DNA from: Planoprotostelium fungivorum
Lineage: Eukaryota > Evosea > Variosea > Cavosteliida > Cavosteliaceae
Direction: 5' to 3'
DNA: 64,000 nucleotides
NCBI GenBank assembly: GCA_003024175.1
Contig: MDYQ01000109.1
Span: forward strand, 24,852 to 88,851
This document shows, piece after piece, positions 51,132-61,758 of the stretch. The notes below the pieces were generated by a model. That model did not search any database, was not told the DNA's origin, and saw only the letters and a program-made list of their open reading frames with translations. Numbering within the stretch: position 1 is the first letter of the stretch; each line of letters begins with the position of its first letter. The position numbers and the translations under genes were made by a program.

Positions 51132-54100
51132 CTATTTCGCTTCGTACCAAGTCTTCGCATGCTTTCCACTGACATCCAGAGACACCAACAACTTGTCGTC
51201 TAAAGGATCTCTCATGATCTTGTTCACCAACTGCACAGCCTCCTCTGCATTCTCCTCTGGCCCTATTTCCCTATCAGAAAGAGACTTTTGTTTCACCATC
51301 ACCCTCCAAGATGATTTCATCGTGTACTTGTAATACCTGCCTCCATCCCAACTCTCTCAACTGTGTGCTCTGCATTTAACGTCACTCATCTCTTCCATTC
51401 TCATCGATTCACCTGATGTAATTTGACCATGGCTCGGATGACAACATCAGCCGCCCCTCCTGCATCATCGTCAACATCATGGTCATGATCATCATCACCT
51501 TGCAGTGGCGTATTGATCGCAGCCCTCTGACTGTGATTCCTCAACGCAACTTTACTCGAATTGATGTCCGGCAGGAGTCTGTACCTCCCCATCAGTGTCC
51601 TCGTCCACCCTTCTCTGATGGCCGTGTCGATGGTCTTTGATTGCCACTCTTTCACTTCCGGTCTGTCTCTGTACCATCTCGCCAGAGTCTCCTTCGCTTC
51701 GTTGAGAGATACTCCCCAATCTTTCGATAATCCCATGGCTGATACATTCAATCTACAACGAGACGAGAATTTGGGACGTACCGGTCTTGCCGTAAGCGAT
51801 GGAGAAATTGAGAGTCTTTGCTTTTCTTCTCTCCGAGGAATATTTGTCTTTCAAGAGGGGAACAGGTGGCTCACCCTTACTGTAGTCCCATTCCAATAGA
51901 ACTTCTCCGTTCTGCACCGCACGAGAGATGTCAGGGTACATGCCGATCACCTGGGAGACGTGAATAAAAGAGAATAAAATGGTAATTGGGACGGACCGTA
52001 CGGGAGTGAAAGTCTCCACCCTTCTGGAAGGCCTCGATCATGGATTGACATTTCTACGAAATCTCAGTCGTGATCTAATAATAGATCACACCGTGATGTG
52101 AGCTAGCAGTCTCAATTCCAATTGTCCGTAATCAGCGACAATGAGTGATTTGCCTTCAGCGGCAGTGAAAGCCTTTCTGATCTTGTATCGGTCCTTCTCC
52201 AAAGCAGGCTGGTTCTGCAGATTCGGACGGCGAGATGACAATCTACAACGGCTCAATATTTCGTGCCTCCGGCCTACTCCTCACCTCCCCGTCTCGGTGT
52301 TGACGTTGAGTGACGTGTGGATGCGAGAGTTATTGTCCGTCAGCGTCTGTAGGGGCACGATAAATGTGGATAAGAGAGTCTGAGTGGCGCTAGCTTCTAG
52401 AAGGTAGTTGATGGCGAGACATGCTTCTCTTCCCGCTTCGCCTTATCTCACGTGAGCGAACGCGGTTGTTTGCGTGAAGCTTCACGGTAAGACTCACCTT
52501 TGCCAAAAAATCCATAAGCCGTTCCGTACTTGCCTTCCTCCGGATTTTTTCCCGCCAATTCTCTCAAAACCTACCACCCGTCATTCTTCCCGCCATTTTT
52601 TCCCGCCAAAACGTTTCACCTTGGACGACACGGCGGGAAGTCCCAATTCCGTTTCCTCGATGGCGGGCATCCCAATTCCTCGGATGACAAATGTTGTCTT
52701 CTTCAGAGCTTTCTTCTTACCCTCCTCGATGACCATCTCCGTATTTTCCCGCTCAAATTCTCTCTCTAGTTCCAGGGATTTACCCTTCTTCCCGGTAGCA
52801 GGAGCGAAGAAGAGCTGCTGCTTCTGTGGATCTGAATCGATGTTCATGTGTTTTGCCCCGGGGCACAACGTAGAAGCCCATTCCAAAAACTTGGACTTAA
52901 ACTTTTGGTAATCTTCCAAGGCGACCGCCTCCACTTTCTATCTCCCGGGTGAGTTTCTCATCTACAACGATGTAGATGGCGCTCTCACCTTGAGATAATC
53001 CGTGTCGACTCGTATGCCGATGTCTTCGATGGATACCAACAGTTCAGCGAACGGCTGCCATTCTTTCTTGTAAAAATCCCACATGGTCAATTGGTATCCA
53101 CTCTTGTATTCCCTCCACTTCATCTCGTCTAATAGCTCCTGCAATTTCTCTCTCGCGTGCCAAGTGCCCTCCTGGAGCATTATGAGAGTGACGATCTACA
53201 ACGAGACGGATCACCGTGTCGAAGGTGGAATAATCGATCCAGTCGTGGAGGTAACGGGTGTCTCGTTGTAGAATGCGGAGATCCGGAGTTTCCATAATCT
53301 TGCTGGGAGTACCTGCCCGGCGTCATCCCGCCATATTTGAATTTTGAATTCAGATCTCACCGTCTTTCTTTATCTTGGGAGAAGCGAATCTGTCTTTGAT
53401 GGATCGCTTGAGATCGATGCCTTCTATCTTTAGATCTTCCAGTATACCCTGTAAGCTGTAGCCTCCCCTCGTCAGCCTGGAAGAATCCCACAGCCTGGCC
53501 ATGTGCATCGTGTCGCCCATCAGTCCCATAGGTTCGATTCCAGCTGTCCTCAGCACGTGATAATCGAAGGAATAATTGTGGTACACCTGCGCCCGTCAGT
53601 TGCATCTACAACGATGTAGATGGATCACCTTGGGTATCGTTTCGTCTTCGAGGTAAGGTTTGAACTCATCCAATACACCTTCGCATTCTCCGAAATTGTC
53701 GACCCAAATCTTTGGTCCGTTGCCAAAATCGACGTTCGGTCCACAGTATATACTGATACAAATAATCTATTCGATGTCATCTACAACGATGTAGATAGAC
53801 AATCTCACCTTTCCCTGACCGACCGGACTGAACTCGAGATCGATATCGACCACCTCCGTATCGATCGCATGCGTTCTACAACGAGTCATCCATCACCCAC
53901 ATCATCTTTTCTTCTCTCTCACTTGTCTCTGTAGGTCATCAACTGAGCCACTACTTCTCTGGCCTTCTCTCTCGTTCTGACCACAGTGACTCCCGATGGT
54001 GTGCATCTCTCTACGTCTTCTTCTGATAACGGTGTCGTCAGAAGGGTCGACGTGGTCACTTCGTCCGCAGCGCTGGTGGTTCCGTCTGTCGTCAATGCAT

Positions 54101-55543
54101 CTACGGTGGGAGGAACTTCGTCTTCGGACAGAATGACTTGTTTGATGTCTGATGATGATCAGATCATGATCGTGTGAAGTGATGATCAGATGACGATCGT
54201 GCGATGATCAGATGGCAATCATGTGAAGAGTTTGTGAGACACGAGAATGCAAGAGTCACCATCGGCAACGAGATTCGTCGTGGGCTTGGTTGTCGTGACG
54301 ATTGAGTTGCCCCTCTGCTTGTTCCAAGAATTGATGATGGACCTGAAGCCGAATATCCCACAAAAGCGAAGGAGCTACAGCTCCATCATCGACCCTCCCT
54401 CCCATCTCCCTCACCTTCTCCTCGTCGATCTCTTTGACTTTAAAGTTGTCGACGGGGGGCAGCTCGGGTATCTCGTCTTTCAAACCAACCAGAATCATAT
54501 TCTGTTTCAATCTGTCCATGTTTTCTCTTATCGTGACGATTCTGTCTACATCAGGAGACGATGGATCATCCTCTCTCACTGTTTCGGCTTCAGATTCAAA
54601 TTTTCGAAATTTTCGATCAAGTTGTCGACGCTCTTGCACTCGTGCAATATACTCGTGGCCGTTTTGATGCCGAAAATTCCGGGAACTTTCTCCATTCAGA
54701 CGTACCATACGTATCCCCACTCACTGTTATCGGAAGCATCTCCCATCAGGGACAAGAGGTCTTTGATCTGAGTGGGCGACACGCCCCATTTCCCTTTCAC
54801 CTTCTCATCGTCAATCTCCCGCTCAAGGTGCAGAGAATAGACAAATCACCTCGTTCACTCCCACAAAGGCCTTATTGGCGACGTCGTAGACTTTTGTGTC
54901 AGTGTCGACGAGTTGGAGGAGGTCCTTGTCTGGTGTGACGAGTGTGACTCTGTGTCCTTTCGCCCGGGCGATCTTTGAATAAGCGGCCATCAGATCATCC
55001 GCTTCGTATCCTGCCATAGTGACCGTATCTATGTTACAAGCCTATGTATTGATCAGAGAAAACTATGTGGTGATCGCAATGATCATGACCGTGATGATCT
55101 TGTGGCGATCGTGGGGAATGGATGTCATCGATCACCTCTGCAGCCTCTCTCATGTGTTCGAATTGATCTTTGAGTGACTGAACGGAGGTGAGATGACGAA
55201 ATTCAGCAGCCCTTCACCTTTGGCACTTCGGTTCTATTCTTCTTGTAATCCGGGTATAGTATAGTCCTGAAATTGGTGATACGAGGCGCATCCATCAAGA
55301 TGACTGTGTTAGTTCATTTTGTGTCACTACATGATGATGGTGATTACCGATGTTTGTGTACGGTTCTAACTCTTTACGCAATCTCAACAGGTATTTGACA
55401 AAGCCGTAAATGGCACCATTGTAAAGGAAAGAGTAAGCGTGAAAACTTCGATAGATGAGAGCGGAAGCATCGATGAGGACAGTGTGTTCTTTGGAGGAAT
55501 CTACAGGCTCTGTTTTTCGGTTTGGAGTCGCCCTGGATACCAT
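51132..55543 (-). CDS. Family A DNA polymerase (organellar POP type) with 5'-nuclease and 3'-5' exonuclease domains
   Basis: The start is at 55543 ([20 protein letters not shown]), possibly preceded by a targeting exon. Domain order is that of bacterial Pol I. A 5'-nuclease ([50 protein letters not shown]) runs about 55.5-54.2 kb. A DEDDy 3'-5' exonuclease follows ([43 protein letters not shown]). The polymerase has motif [15 protein letters not shown], motif [17 protein letters not shown] and motif [13 protein letters not shown]. The text after motif B ([28 protein letters not shown]) is the plant/protist organellar polymerase form, so it probably replicates mitochondrial DNA. Many introns are present, several carrying the CATCTACATCGTTGTAGATG palindrome or ending CTCGTTGTAG. 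Some exon joins remain unverified. Confidence 0.9.
52959..52978 (-). repeat. Intron palindrome CATCTACATCGTTGTAGATG
   Basis: This copy in a DNA polymerase intron lies about 10 bases after the donor. The same 20-mer recurs at 53603-53622, and 19 of its 20 bases at 53778-53796, in two other introns of the gene. Confidence 0.9.
53603..53622 (-). repeat. Intron palindrome CATCTACATCGTTGTAGATG
   Basis: Identical 20-base copy in another polymerase intron, again just after the donor. Confidence 0.9.
53778..53796 (-). repeat. Intron palindrome, third copy in the polymerase gene
   Basis: ATCTACATCGTTGTAGATG, near the donor of a third polymerase intron. Confidence 0.9.
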
Positions 55544-56443
55544 GTGTCGCACTCCTTCAATGATTTGTGAGATGGAAGGAATTATAACATAAAATGTTGA
55601 ACAGGTGAAATCACCTATCTCATTGTTGCATGTTGTCGGGTGATGTTGTTTTCTTCTGCTACCATTCAGATCCAAAATGCCTCATCACAATCCGTGATGT
55701 CTCACCTGGTTATGAATGATGCTATTGTCTTCAATCTTGTAGCATTCTGAGGGATTGTTTGATTCTGGGCGAGAGTACTTAGATTTCGGGATGAATCGTG
55801 ACTCCTGTCTATGAAGATGCCGTATGGCTTTCTGTCAACCAACAGATGTCGTTGAAGTACAGAGCGATTACTGACTAATCGCTGCATGAGCGTCAATTTC
55901 TTGATCACAGCACGTTTCCCATTGTAGACAGTCAACTTATTTATGCACATTATCGATTGATTGTTGTGCTGTTGAACGTCACCACCACATACCTCGAAGG
56001 TTATTCGAGTCACGGATCTCTTTTGTGTGATTGTGTAGCTTGGTGAAGAGGTGAAATAATTCAAGAGGGAGACTTTGTTGACAGGGGCTCGCACCCCACC
56101 GTGTATTGCTCAGCCTCACAAACGATATTTGAAATGGAACACTTGACGACTGTTGCTTGGTCAGCTGCTACCACGACGCTAACGTCACCTCATTACTCGA
56201 TCGATTCACACGTGCGAGGGCCTAACCTAGCAACAGCCTCTCTTAGGTGTACCACGTGATGCTCAGGAGGTGATGACGAAGAAGGAATGTAGATGAACAT
56301 GCGATAGGGCCCATATTTTCCCTGGTTGTGAGTGACAGATCATGGTCGAAAGGCTCCTTCCGCACGACGCAAAGCAGATTGAGCAGGATCTGCGTCGCCC
56401 CCCGGAGATCTGGCTTGGGCAGGATATTCCAACACCGACCATC
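55544..56443. other. Upstream of the polymerase gene, with a possible hypothetical minus-strand ORF
   Basis: A 130-codon minus-strand frame runs 56094-55702. With two introns (GTATGT..AAG and GTCAGT..CAG) it gives LTVYNGKRAVIKKLTLMQRL then KAIRHLHRQESRFIPKSKYS, which is basic and could be an upstream exon of the polymerase (targeting region) or a small separate gene. The frame lacks a clear ATG start. I leave it as a hypothetical segment. Confidence 0.3.
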
Positions 56444-56992
56444 ATGGACAAACCTCGATCGGCGAGTGCCACTAAATTGTCTATGCAGTTGAAGAAAGTG
56501 AGTTAGCGTGGTTGTGTCGGCCGTTAACGCGTGCAGCTGCACGAATTGACCGACAACATCTCGAAAGTACCACCGCTGGTAACCTTCAATTCGGATACAC
56601 TGATGGAGGAACAAGCGTCATCGTGCTACAAAGCGGGTGATCATACGAAGACATCTGATGTGTCGCTGATTGTCGAAGACGATGCGAATGGTGGGAAAGA
56701 CCAGGATTCTCTCTTGATGCCACCCCCACCGACAGACGTTGTTGTCAAAAGAAGGTGTGATGCGCTGTGCCGTAATACTCGACTGCGTGTGACAGTGTAC
56801 AGAACTAGCCTGGCTGGCTACGAGCATACGCTGCGACGGTTCACTCTAAACGTTTCCACATCAAAGACCAAATTGAGCACTTCGACACCCATTCTGGACA
56901 GAGTCCGCATGAAGAGCCCACGAAGAAACGAATCTTCGTTGAGAAGAAGCTCATCAGGAGGGAGTAAGGACAGCATGACAGAGGACGAATAG
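56444..56992 (+). CDS. Ser-rich basic protein of unknown function (153 aa)
   Basis: Three exons (56444-56497, 56537-56754, 56803-56992) join in phase. The start is MDKPRSASATKLSMQLKKLH; the middle is acidic (VSLIVEDDANGGKDQDSLLM) with a PPPP run. The end is basic and Ser-rich (RMKSPRRNESSLRRSSSGGS) with several R-x-x-S sites that look like kinase targets. TAG ends it at 56990-56992. No domain is recognised. Confidence 0.5.
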
Positions 56993-57117
56993 TGTCCCCT
57001 GACTCGTTCCACAATGCATCGCACATCTATTGTACCACCAATCAACATATCCCACGCCTTGTATAAAAAATGTATCGCTCTAATACGACATCTCTTCATC
57101 ACACGATCGATGCATCT

Positions 57118-58263
57118 TCATTCTCTCCATCTCGACTCGACCGCCCTGATCTCCTGTTCGCTGGGAGGAGGCGGCAGAGGCTTATTCAACTCCCTGCAGG
57201 CATCCTCTAATTGTCCCATCATCTTCTCTGCGTCTTCTCCACTCAATCTGGGCACCACACTGTCCTGCAGCCATCTACAATCGTCACCCTCGACATCATC
57301 ATCATCTTTCACCTCTCGAACAATTCGACATTCTTCTTATCGAAACTGCAACGAAGTGTTGCGAGAGCGATGAGTGGAGGTGAATATAAGAATTGGATGT
57401 CCGTATAGACAGAGTCTGTGATCTTCTTCTTGGAGTCCAGCCACGCTTGGTGGAGGATCTCACCTTTCCCTCCCATTTTCTCCCACGAGTTATTCTGATA
57501 CCATCATCATCACCTTGAACTCGTGTCATCTCACCAGATCAGCTACGAAGCCATTCAGAGGACGATACGGGTGAAAAACGTTGAGATTGAAGTGCAATAA
57601 GTCCAACAATTGGACTTCGTGAGTGAGGATGGTGTCTGGTCGGACCTTGAGCTTGAGTTCCCGTACGAGGTCTTCTGGGCGGAATCGAGTCTCTTCCACT
57701 TTGCATGCAATGTAGATCAAGGTGATGCTGGATGAAGATCATCAATTTCACTTATTTTGTAGACGGAAGATGTGTTGTGAAGTGACGAGATGTGATGTGA
57801 TGTGATTGATCTATGATAACTCACTACGTCTCTGCTGGAGGGAGAAGACAGACGTTGAATGATAGATGAACTCGTTTCAAAAATGATATGGCTGTTGCCT
57901 GTTGAAAGGCGGTGAGCCGCTGTATGTTACGATGATTCACACCATACCTGAACTTTATCGGGTAATCTCAACTCGCCACAATCATTTTGTATCTTGAAAA
58001 TATACCATCGCAATACCTTTTCCTCTTCCTCTAATGATATTGCCTTCTGAGGATGTGCTATACCACATTCAGGCTGACGTCAGCTGTGGAGTGGAATTAC
58101 CTTCTCTGGCTTCCCGATTGAGTTTCTCTCTGGTCAGCTTCAATTCAGCTTGACTATTGAATGTCCAATGTTTCTGTTGCGCTGATCCTTTATATCCTAA
58201 TCCATTCGATACCTCCTCTTCTTGTGACGTCACATCCATCGGATCATCTCCTTCGTTCACCAT
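57118..58263 (-). CDS. CCNH: Cyclin H (CDK-activating kinase / TFIIH)
   Basis: Cyclin H pairs with CDK7 and MAT1 to form the CDK-activating kinase and the TFIIH kinase module. After an acidic start (MVNEGDDPMDVTSQEEEVSN) comes the cyclin H hallmark QQKHWTFNSQAELKLTREKL + NREA. The first cyclin fold shows LIYIACKVEETRFRPEDLVR and LLDLLHFNLNVFHPYRPLNG, matching the animal QLNFHLIVHNPYRPFEGF segment. The second fold shows QFLYSPPLIALATLRCSFDK. The C-terminus is acidic then Pro-rich (KPLPPPPSEQEIRAVESRWR). Introns are short; a few joins were not fixed base by base. Confidence 0.87.
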
Positions 58264-58414
58264 ATCGGCCCTCTGTGCACTGCTGATCTGATGCCTTCCA
58301 TTTCAACTTGAAATCACTCAAACTCGGCACGCCAACAAATTTCATTCAATTTCGCACAGACAGCTCGCCCTGTAAGACATCGCTTATGCCCAACATCTGC
58401 TCCTTCTGTCACAG

Positions 58415-58594
58415 ATCGCGCTCAGCAATCCACTCAGCTGTACGTTTACCTCTATCAGTTTGTTACAACTCATCGAATCCAGTGTCACCCCGAGCTCCCC
58501 AACAACATCTTTCCTCACGCCCGAAGAGCTCAAAGCCCTTACGATTCTCACCGCGCAGCTTCGAATGGCGATCGCAGCAACTGGTGATTCATAG
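58415..58594 (+). CDS. Possible last exon of a small unknown protein
   Basis: After a good 3' splice site (CTGTCACAG, with GTAAGA 44 bp upstream) a 59-codon frame reads IALSNPLSCTFTSISLLQLI, then FLTPEELKALTILTAQLRMA and ends AIAATGDS. This looks like real helical protein, but no start codon is in frame in the preceding 100 bp. It is head-to-head with cyclin H. An overlapping minus-strand frame (58384-58713) is less protein-like. Confidence 0.35.
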   Translation: MALSNPLSCTFTSISLLQLIESSVTPSSPTTSFLTPEELKALTILTAQLRMAIAATGDS

Positions 58595-58858
58595 ATGACC
58601 CCACAAGAGACATTCATAGATGAGCGATGCCACAGAGAAGCAACTTTCCATTGCCGTTCACGATTGTTTACCCCTTTCGAAACCTTAGATATGCAATGTG
58701 AATGAATTCTCATTGAAATACGGCATTATAGATCGACTCACACTGCCACTGCCAGCCTCAGAGCAAATCACACACACGCAGGGCATCAAGCCCATCACGC
58801 ACGAACACGAACGCACGAACCACGCACGAACCACGCATCTATATCTATTCTATCCAAG

Positions 58859-61471
58859 ATGATTCAAATTATATCGACTCTGTTGACTTTCATCTTTTAC
58901 GTCTATGCTGCCGACCCATCGAGAACCATCTTTGCCGTTCGACCAGCAGCTCAAGGAGAGTGGTCGACCTCCACTGTTGCCCCCGATCCGTCAGCTCCAT
59001 TCTCATTCAGTGTCCTTCTCAACATTGCAAATCAGAGTGCCATAGAAAATAGCTTTGAGGACATTTCGAACCCATCCAGCCCAAACTACCGCAAGTTCTT
59101 GTCTCCAGAACAGGTGATGCTTGCTGCAGAGATGATAGATATGATACTTGAGATGGTATCACATGAATCTGACATCACATCAGATCCAAGACATGCTTCG
59201 TCCAACGGAGGAAGCATTCGCTCAAACTTATCGCTGGTTGTCTGGCGGCGTGGAGAACATCACCGCCATCCAAGAAGGAATATCTCACATCAAGGTCACC
59301 ACCAACGTTGCGACCGCCTCTCTACTCCTTCAGACCGAATTCAGAATGTATACTAACGTCATCACGAGCACCACCCAGATCAGGTGACTACGGACCATCC
59401 CCATGATGCCCTCTAACACGTCTCGCAGAGCTTTTGGAGAGTGTAGCCACCCTTCTTTCCTCAAGCCCTTCGTTCACATGATTGCTGGTGTGTCCGAGCT
59501 CTTGACACCCCAAGCTCATGCCAAGGTCTTCAACTATGACCCCAAGAAGAGATCCGCCTCTCTCAACTACGACACCTCCTTCCCAATCACACCATCTGCC
59601 CTCCACACCATTTACAATGCATCCGAGTCGTTCGGTGATCCATCTCGAGATCTCATCTTCTGACCTGCACTGCAGGACAGAGCTCAGAGACTCTTCAAGG
59701 TGTCATGGCCTTCTCTAGCTTCTACTCTTCAAGTGCCCTCCAGTCCTTCGTGGAGAAGTACAACTTCTCCATGGGAAACGTCACTGATCTGGGATCGAAC
59801 TGCCTGGCCACCGGCTGCAACCAAGCCGAGTCCAATTTAGACATGCAGTACATCACTGCCACCGCACCCAACGTCTCCACCATATTCATCGCCTCACCTT
59901 CTAACTACTGGATCTTGGAGGTGACGATCTACAACATTGTAGATGAGACGCTGACGGGGTACAGGCCATGGAGGAGCTCATCATGAAGATGAACAAGGTG
60001 CCTCAAGTCTTGTCCATCAGTTACGGCACCCCTGAATTCCTCCAGTGCGGCACCCACGATTACTGCCGTACGGTAGGTTCCTTCCCTCTACAACGAGCCA
60101 CTCCTGACTCTTCCAGCTGGGCTACAGCACCAGCTTGTACCTGTCTCGCAGCCAGATCTACTTCCAGGCCCTGGGCATCCAAGGCACCTCCATCATCGTT
60201 GCTAGCGGCGACGACGGAGCCATGGGTTTCTCACCCCAAACAGGAAACAACCCGGCCGACAACTCCACCTACTGCTACAACGGAGGTTGCTCTCACAGCT
60301 CCTCTCAGTGTCAGCAGGTCAGTCGGCTCGTTGTAGATCGTCAGCTCACCTCACCATAGGTCCGTCTCGCTTCGGGCAGCCAGTCTGTCATCTTCCCCAC
60401 CTTCTACTTGTCCTCCAGCTCGGCTGCCATCACCAACGCCGTAAACGCCTGGGCCCTCAACAACACAAAGTGCAACGTCACCATCGAGAACGGCTATCTG
60501 TACAGTTCCTGTCCCTGCCAACAGCTCAAGTATGGCGTCTACAGCGGCGTCAACGTCTCCCTCTACGAGAGATATTCTCAGAGATTCGGTCAAGCGTTCA
60601 CTCCTTCTTGGCCTGCCTCCGACCCTTACGTCACGTCCGTGGGTGCCACCATCTTCCGCGAAGGAAGTGGAGAGGTGAGTTGTAGATGGTCGTTACCCCG
60701 TCTGACGTCACACAGGAAGTCGCGTCGATCAAGAACGGAGCCCTCGTGACCTCCGGTGGTGGTTTCAGCCAAACCTTCTCCACCCCCGCCTACCAGCAGA
60801 GAGCCGTAGACAACTGGATGGCCAGAGCAAAGATGGAGGGCACCCTGCCTCCCAACGGAACGTTCTCCTCCACCATGAGAGGTTTCCCTGATATTTCGTT
60901 CGCCGGACACGCCTTTGTCGTCTACCAGCAGAACGCGGATGGGTCCTCCGTGGAGACTTACGTGGACGGTACGTCTGCCTCCGCTCCAGCCTTCTCCGGC
61001 TTCATCTCTGCGCTGAACGACAAGCTGATGCTCCGTGGAGACAGACCGATGGGATTCCTCAACCCACTCCTCTACTTGGTCGCTCAGACCCGCCCGGACA
61101 TCTACAACGACATCACCGTGGGAGACAACAAGTGCACGACGTCAGAGTGTTACGTTCACGGCTACGAGGCGACTGAAGGGTGGGACCCCGCTTCTGGTTT
61201 GGGCAGCGTCAACATTGGAAAGTTGTTCGAGTACGTCCTCCAAGTGACTGCCAACGAGACGATCTCCCAGCTGGTCAACTCTCAGACGCCCATGTCCACC
61301 GAGATGGGAACGAATGGAGCTGATGCTCCGATGCCGACTGACCCATTGGCCACGATGAACCAGCAGCAGAACAACGAGAGCGGCAGGAGCAACTTGGTAT
61401 CCGCCGCGTGGTTGGATGCACCCAAGTGGGGCGTTATGGTTGTGGCCTTGATTCTCGCCTGCACGATGTAG
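58859..61471 (+). CDS. Sedolisin-family serine peptidase (S53, tripeptidyl-peptidase I-like)
   Basis: This is an acid-active serine-carboxyl peptidase, probably lysosomal or secreted. It starts with a signal peptide (MIQIISTLLTFIFYVYAADP). An activation prodomain follows (NIANQSAIENSFEDISNPSS, then NYRKFLSPEQ). The catalytic domain has the Glu-Asp pair in CNQAESNLDMQYITATAP, the oxyanion Asp in IIVASGDDGAMG and the nucleophile Ser in DGTSASAPAFSGF; the C-terminal Ca2+-site region (DPASGLGSVNIGKLF) is present. The extreme C-terminus is hydrophobic (WGVMVVALILACTM), suggesting a membrane or GPI anchor. N-glycosylation sequons are many. Four introns contain TCTACAAC/GTTGTAGA motifs, including a perfect 8-bp inverted repeat (59927-59944). 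Confidence 0.92.
59927..59944 (+). repeat. Intron palindrome ATCTACAACATTGTAGAT
   Basis: Perfect 8-bp arms around CA, four bases after the donor of a sedolisin intron. Confidence 0.9.
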
Positions 61472-61758
61472 AATGAAAAAGGAAAGATAAAGTCATTCGT
61501 CAGGAGAGACGGGCCCTTTGAAAGTTTTCGTTCACCTTCTGCTTATCTTCGTCTGTGACTGACCAATTTTCATAGATGAACTTGGAAGAGCGTCGAATGT
61601 GTGGATATCCGGTGTGTAGAAGAGATCGAGACATGCCGGTTAACTAGATAGACAAAACGATGTTCGAGCGTTCCGAGTTATTGGTATGGCCTACGATGGA
61701 TATGCTCGGCCAACAATGGTATTAAATGAAAACGATTTTATAAGCTCGTTTTTCTTCT

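Noticed and set aside
52540-52620. A cluster of E2F-like TTCCCGCC sites
   Set aside because: They arise from GGK/WRE codons in the polymerase coding sequence, with no nearby start site.
53255-53268. A further CTCGTTGTAG splice-site module
   Set aside because: Here it encodes ILQRDTR in the exonuclease/polymerase linker on the minus strand; chance match.
58384-58713. A 109-aa minus-strand protein opposite the small plus-strand exon
   Set aside because: It has no splice support and weaker protein-like composition than the plus-strand FLTPEELKALT frame.
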